DNA of 64,000 nt from Sporosarcina cascadiensis (lineage in GTDB: Bacteria > Bacillota > Bacilli > Bacillales_A > Planococcaceae): contig NZ_WHVV01000006.1 of assembly GCF_009650995.1 (NCBI RefSeq), positions 124,001 to 188,000 on the forward strand, read 5' to 3'. The position numbers and the translations under genes are program-made. The stretch's first letter is position 1, and each line of letters opens with the position of its first letter. Shown here one piece after another: positions 61,930 to 64,000 of this stretch. A model generated the notes under the pieces. The model worked only from the letters and a program-made list of their open reading frames with translations. It was not told the origin of the DNA and did no database searches.

Positions 61930-63276
61930 ATGGTGAAAGAATATGATTTACTGGTAGTCGGAACAGGGACGGCTGGCTCCATACCAGCAGCTAAATGCAG
62001 GGAAGCCGGCTGGAGTGTGGCGATTATAGACGACCGCCCGTTTGGCGGTACATGCTCGCAGCGGGGATGCGACCCGAAAAAAGTACTGGTCGGTGCAGCT
62101 GAAATAATGGATTGGAATAGACGTATGAACGGGAAAGGAATTCAAGGAGATTCGAAAATAGACTGGCCGGAACTGATGAATTTCAAACGTACCTTTACTG
62201 AATCGATTCCTGATGATACAGAGGAAAAGTTCAAGAAACTGGGAATAGATCGTTATCATGGGAAAGCCTATTTTGAAAGTGAGACGGAATTGAGAGTAGG
62301 TCCCGATATGCTGAAAGGTAAGAAAATCGTAATTGCTACCGGAGCAGAACCTGTGAAGATGGGATTTGACGGAGAAGAATATATGATGACTAGTGACGAA
62401 TTCCTTGAACTTGATCAGCTGCCAAAACATATCGTTTTTGTAGGCGGCGGCTTTATTTCATTCGAATTTGCGCATATTGCAGCACGAGCTGGTTCAGATG
62501 TGCATATTCTCCATCGAAGTGATCAGGCATTGAAGCACTTTGATCAGGATTTGGTCGATCAACTGATTCACTATTCGAAAGAAGTGGGTGTGCATGTTCA
62601 TTTGGAAGTCGGTGTGAACGGGATCGAGAAAGATGGAAGTTCCTATATCGTTAAAGGGGAGAAGGATGACAGGGAATCTCAGTGGCTTGCTGATTTAGTC
62701 GTCCACGGAGCAGGGCGCACGGCTGCGCTTGATATGAACCTTGAAAAAGGAAATGTAGAACGAGACAAACAAGGAGTTTGTGTAAATGAATATATGCAGA
62801 GCATAAGCAATCCGCATGTATATGCAGCAGGAGATGCGTCATCGACTGATGGGCCTCCTTTAACTCCTATCGCCGTAAAAGAAGCTCATGCTGTTGCCAC
62901 CAATCTAGTCGATGGCAACCATGAAAAAGCTGAATATCCTGTCGTCCCTTCAGTCGTTTTCACCGTTCCCAAGCTGGCATCAGTCGGAATGAGTGAGCAA
63001 GAGGCGAAGAAGTCGGGGAAGAAAGTGGTTATTAATCATGACAATATGACAGAGTGGTTTACGTATAGACGTACAAATGAAGGAGTTGCTGCGTATAAGA
63101 TAATTATCGATGAAGAGAATGATATCGTGCTCGGAGCCCATTTCTTGGGAGGGGAAGCAGATGAACTTATCAACTATTTCTCGATGGCAATTCGTTTTCA
63201 GCTGTCTCTTCAAGAGTTAAAAGAACTGCCATTTGCTTATCCCACTGCTGCATCGGATATTGGCTATATGGTCTGA
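61930..63276 (+). CDS. FAD-dependent pyridine nucleotide-disulfide oxidoreductase family protein
   Basis: A 448-aa flavoprotein of the glutathione reductase / mercuric reductase class. The FAD motif is VVGTGTAGS (about 8-16). The redox disulfide is GGTCSQRGCDPKK (C41 and C46). The NAD(P) motif is FVGGGFISFEFAH (about 173-185), and the second FAD motif is VYAAGDASST near 296. The dimerisation domain starts near 335. The His-Glu pair that ends most disulfide reductases (HPHPTxSE) is replaced by FAYPTAASD, so the substrate may be unusual. ATG 61930 follows GGAGG. Confidence 0.88.
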   Translation: MVKEYDLLVVGTGTAGSIPAAKCREAGWSVAIIDDRPFGGTCSQRGCDPKKVLVGAAEIMDWNRRMNGKGIQGDSKIDWPELMNFKRTFTESIPDDTEEKFKKLGIDRYHGKAYFESETELRVGPDMLKGKKIVIATGAEPVKMGFDGEEYMMTSDEFLELDQLPKHIVFVGGGFISFEFAHIAARAGSDVHILHRSDQALKHFDQDLVDQLIHYSKEVGVHVHLEVGVNGIEKDGSSYIVKGEKDDRESQWLADLVVHGAGRTAALDMNLEKGNVERDKQGVCVNEYMQSISNPHVYAAGDASSTDGPPLTPIAVKEAHAVATNLVDGNHEKAEYPVVPSVVFTVPKLASVGMSEQEAKKSGKKVVINHDNMTEWFTYRRTNEGVAAYKIIIDEENDIVLGAHFLGGEADELINYFSMAIRFQLSLQELKELPFAYPTAASDIGYMV

Positions 63277-63280
63277 ACTT

Positions 63281-63312
63281 GCAGGCGCCAGAAAAAAGGC
63301 GCCTGTTTTTTG
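63281..63312. terminator. Terminator
   Basis: An 8-bp GC stem (CAGGCGCC 63282-63289 with GGCGCCTG 63298-63305) followed by Ts. It separates the flavoprotein gene from the convergent YoaK-family gene. Confidence 0.9.
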
Positions 63313-63318
63313 CTGTTG

Positions 63319-63993
63319 CTATTCCTTTGTCTTCAAACTCACTGTCGACCAAGCGAATGAAATTAACACAATGCTAAATGCAACCCACAGATTCAGCGTT
63401 TCATTATATTGGATAATCAAAGTTCCGGCTCCTGCCCCCAACATGAAAATAATAATAATAGAAGCTAGATGATAGCAATCATTTTTTGCATCGCGATTCT
63501 TATTAAATAGTGCTTGATAGAGATTATTCATTAGATTTTTTGTATTGCCCGTCATAATTCCGTTATTGATAGTCGTATGACGGAATTTTCGTAAAACGGT
63601 AAGTTCATAGCCTGCCAGCAGACCTAAAATCAGCAGCATAACAGATCCATTGAATACACCTTGGAAAACCGCCAGGATAAACAGCAAAATCGCTTGGATC
63701 AGTAAAAAATACATATACTTTTTCAAACCTTTATGTTTAGATCGCTCAATTACGGCTTCTCCAATGAAAGCCCCTATCGCGAAACCGGCGAATACCCATA
63801 CATGACTCATAGCTTCCTTGAAGTCACCAGAAAACAACTTGGCGCTTAACGTGACTAAATTTCCTGTCTGAGCGCTTGCGAAAGAACCGTTATGTTGAAA
63901 AAAAGTATAAGCATCGATAAAGCCCATTAGAAAAGTGGCAATGGCAGTGAGCCCTGTACCGAGATATAGCGGATTCATTGGTTTAGGTGTCAT
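63319..63993 (-). CDS. YoaK-family (DUF1275) membrane protein
   Basis: A 224-aa protein with about six membrane spans. The N-terminal FLMGFIDAYTFFQHNGSFAS (about 22-41) and AQTGNLVTLSA next to it are the DUF1275 signature; NNGIMTGNTKN near 142 is the second. The function of the family is unknown. The start ATG at 63993 lies 7 bp from the window edge, so its ribosome site cannot be checked and an earlier start is possible. Confidence 0.8.
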   Translation of the reverse strand: MTPKPMNPLYLGTGLTAIATFLMGFIDAYTFFQHNGSFASAQTGNLVTLSAKLFSGDFKEAMSHVWVFAGFAIGAFIGEAVIERSKHKGLKKYMYFLLIQAILLFILAVFQGVFNGSVMLLILGLLAGYELTVLRKFRHTTINNGIMTGNTKNLMNNLYQALFNKNRDAKNDCYHLASIIIIFMLGAGAGTLIIQYNETLNLWVAFSIVLISFAWSTVSLKTKE

Positions 63994-64000
63994 GGCATTA

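Noticed and set aside
1..64000. CRISPR arrays, tRNA or rRNA genes, prophage
   Set aside because: No regularly spaced direct repeats, cloverleaf sequences, rRNA-like stretches or phage structural genes were seen when reading the window; this is by eye and not a computed search.

Overview
The window looks like chromosome of a spore-forming member of the Bacillales, probably family Planococcaceae and close to Sporosarcina. The signs are Tlp and CotF/YhcQ-like spore proteins with sigma-G-type promoters, a YaaH-like LysM/GH18 spore enzyme, QoxABCD quinol oxidase, yndG-yndH-yndJ-like synteny, class I aldolase and moderate GC. The genus is inference. No tRNA, rRNA, prophage or CRISPR array was seen.

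Layout. 1-4.7 kb: 5'-truncated metA, DUF421 and HAD genes, two spore genes and a 47-aa membrane protein. 4.8-6.5 kb: gdhA behind a long structured leader. 7.4-16 kb: a YdcF-like gene, then divergent hisJ and an eight-gene his operon (hisZ-G-D-B-A-F-IE-C) that lacks hisH. 16.8-19.6 kb: a cyclic 2,3-diphosphoglycerate synthetase homologue and rlmN. 19.7-23.7 kb: a two-component system in an operon with a Sco copper chaperone, divergent from a double-domain YtkA-like lipoprotein. 23.8-31 kb: small housekeeping and accessory genes (ASCH, NlpA/MetQ lipoprotein, YfkAB radical SAM, SEC-C, MerR, CPBP protease, zinc-ribbon pair). 31-36 kb: a PbuE-like exporter behind a purine riboswitch, a broken Rpn nuclease gene, an orphan Tad2-like gene, an SDR and queT behind a preQ1-II-like riboswitch. 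36.7-40.6 kb: qoxABCD. 40.7-43.4 kb: two decayed loci and an M23 lipoprotein. 44.6-54.8 kb: tlp, a YtxJ-like protein without its cysteine, a methyltransferase, class I aldolase, an MHYT-GGDEF-EAL protein and the yndGHJ-like operon. 54.8-59.1 kb: an acyl-CoA operon (dehydrogenase, ligase, carboxyltransferase) behind a palindromic operator. 59.5-64 kb: small enzymes, a flavin disulfide-reductase-like protein and a YoaK-family membrane protein.

The main unexplained structure is a family of non-coding elements of 683-870 bp, present four times (6525-7295, 15908-16590, 35641-36394, 43678-44547). They have terminal inverted repeats related to GGCTCTTCACCAAAAC and each is flanked by an AT-rich 8-bp direct repeat, so they appear to have moved by transposition. 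Inside them are nested palindromic modules, one with a covarying stem; that core also occurs alone near 59.4 kb. No copy encodes a transposase. The next most interesting signals are the guanine-type aptamer on a PbuE-type exporter, the missing hisH, the orphan Tad2-like gene and a G6-tract frameshift in a DUF418 gene.
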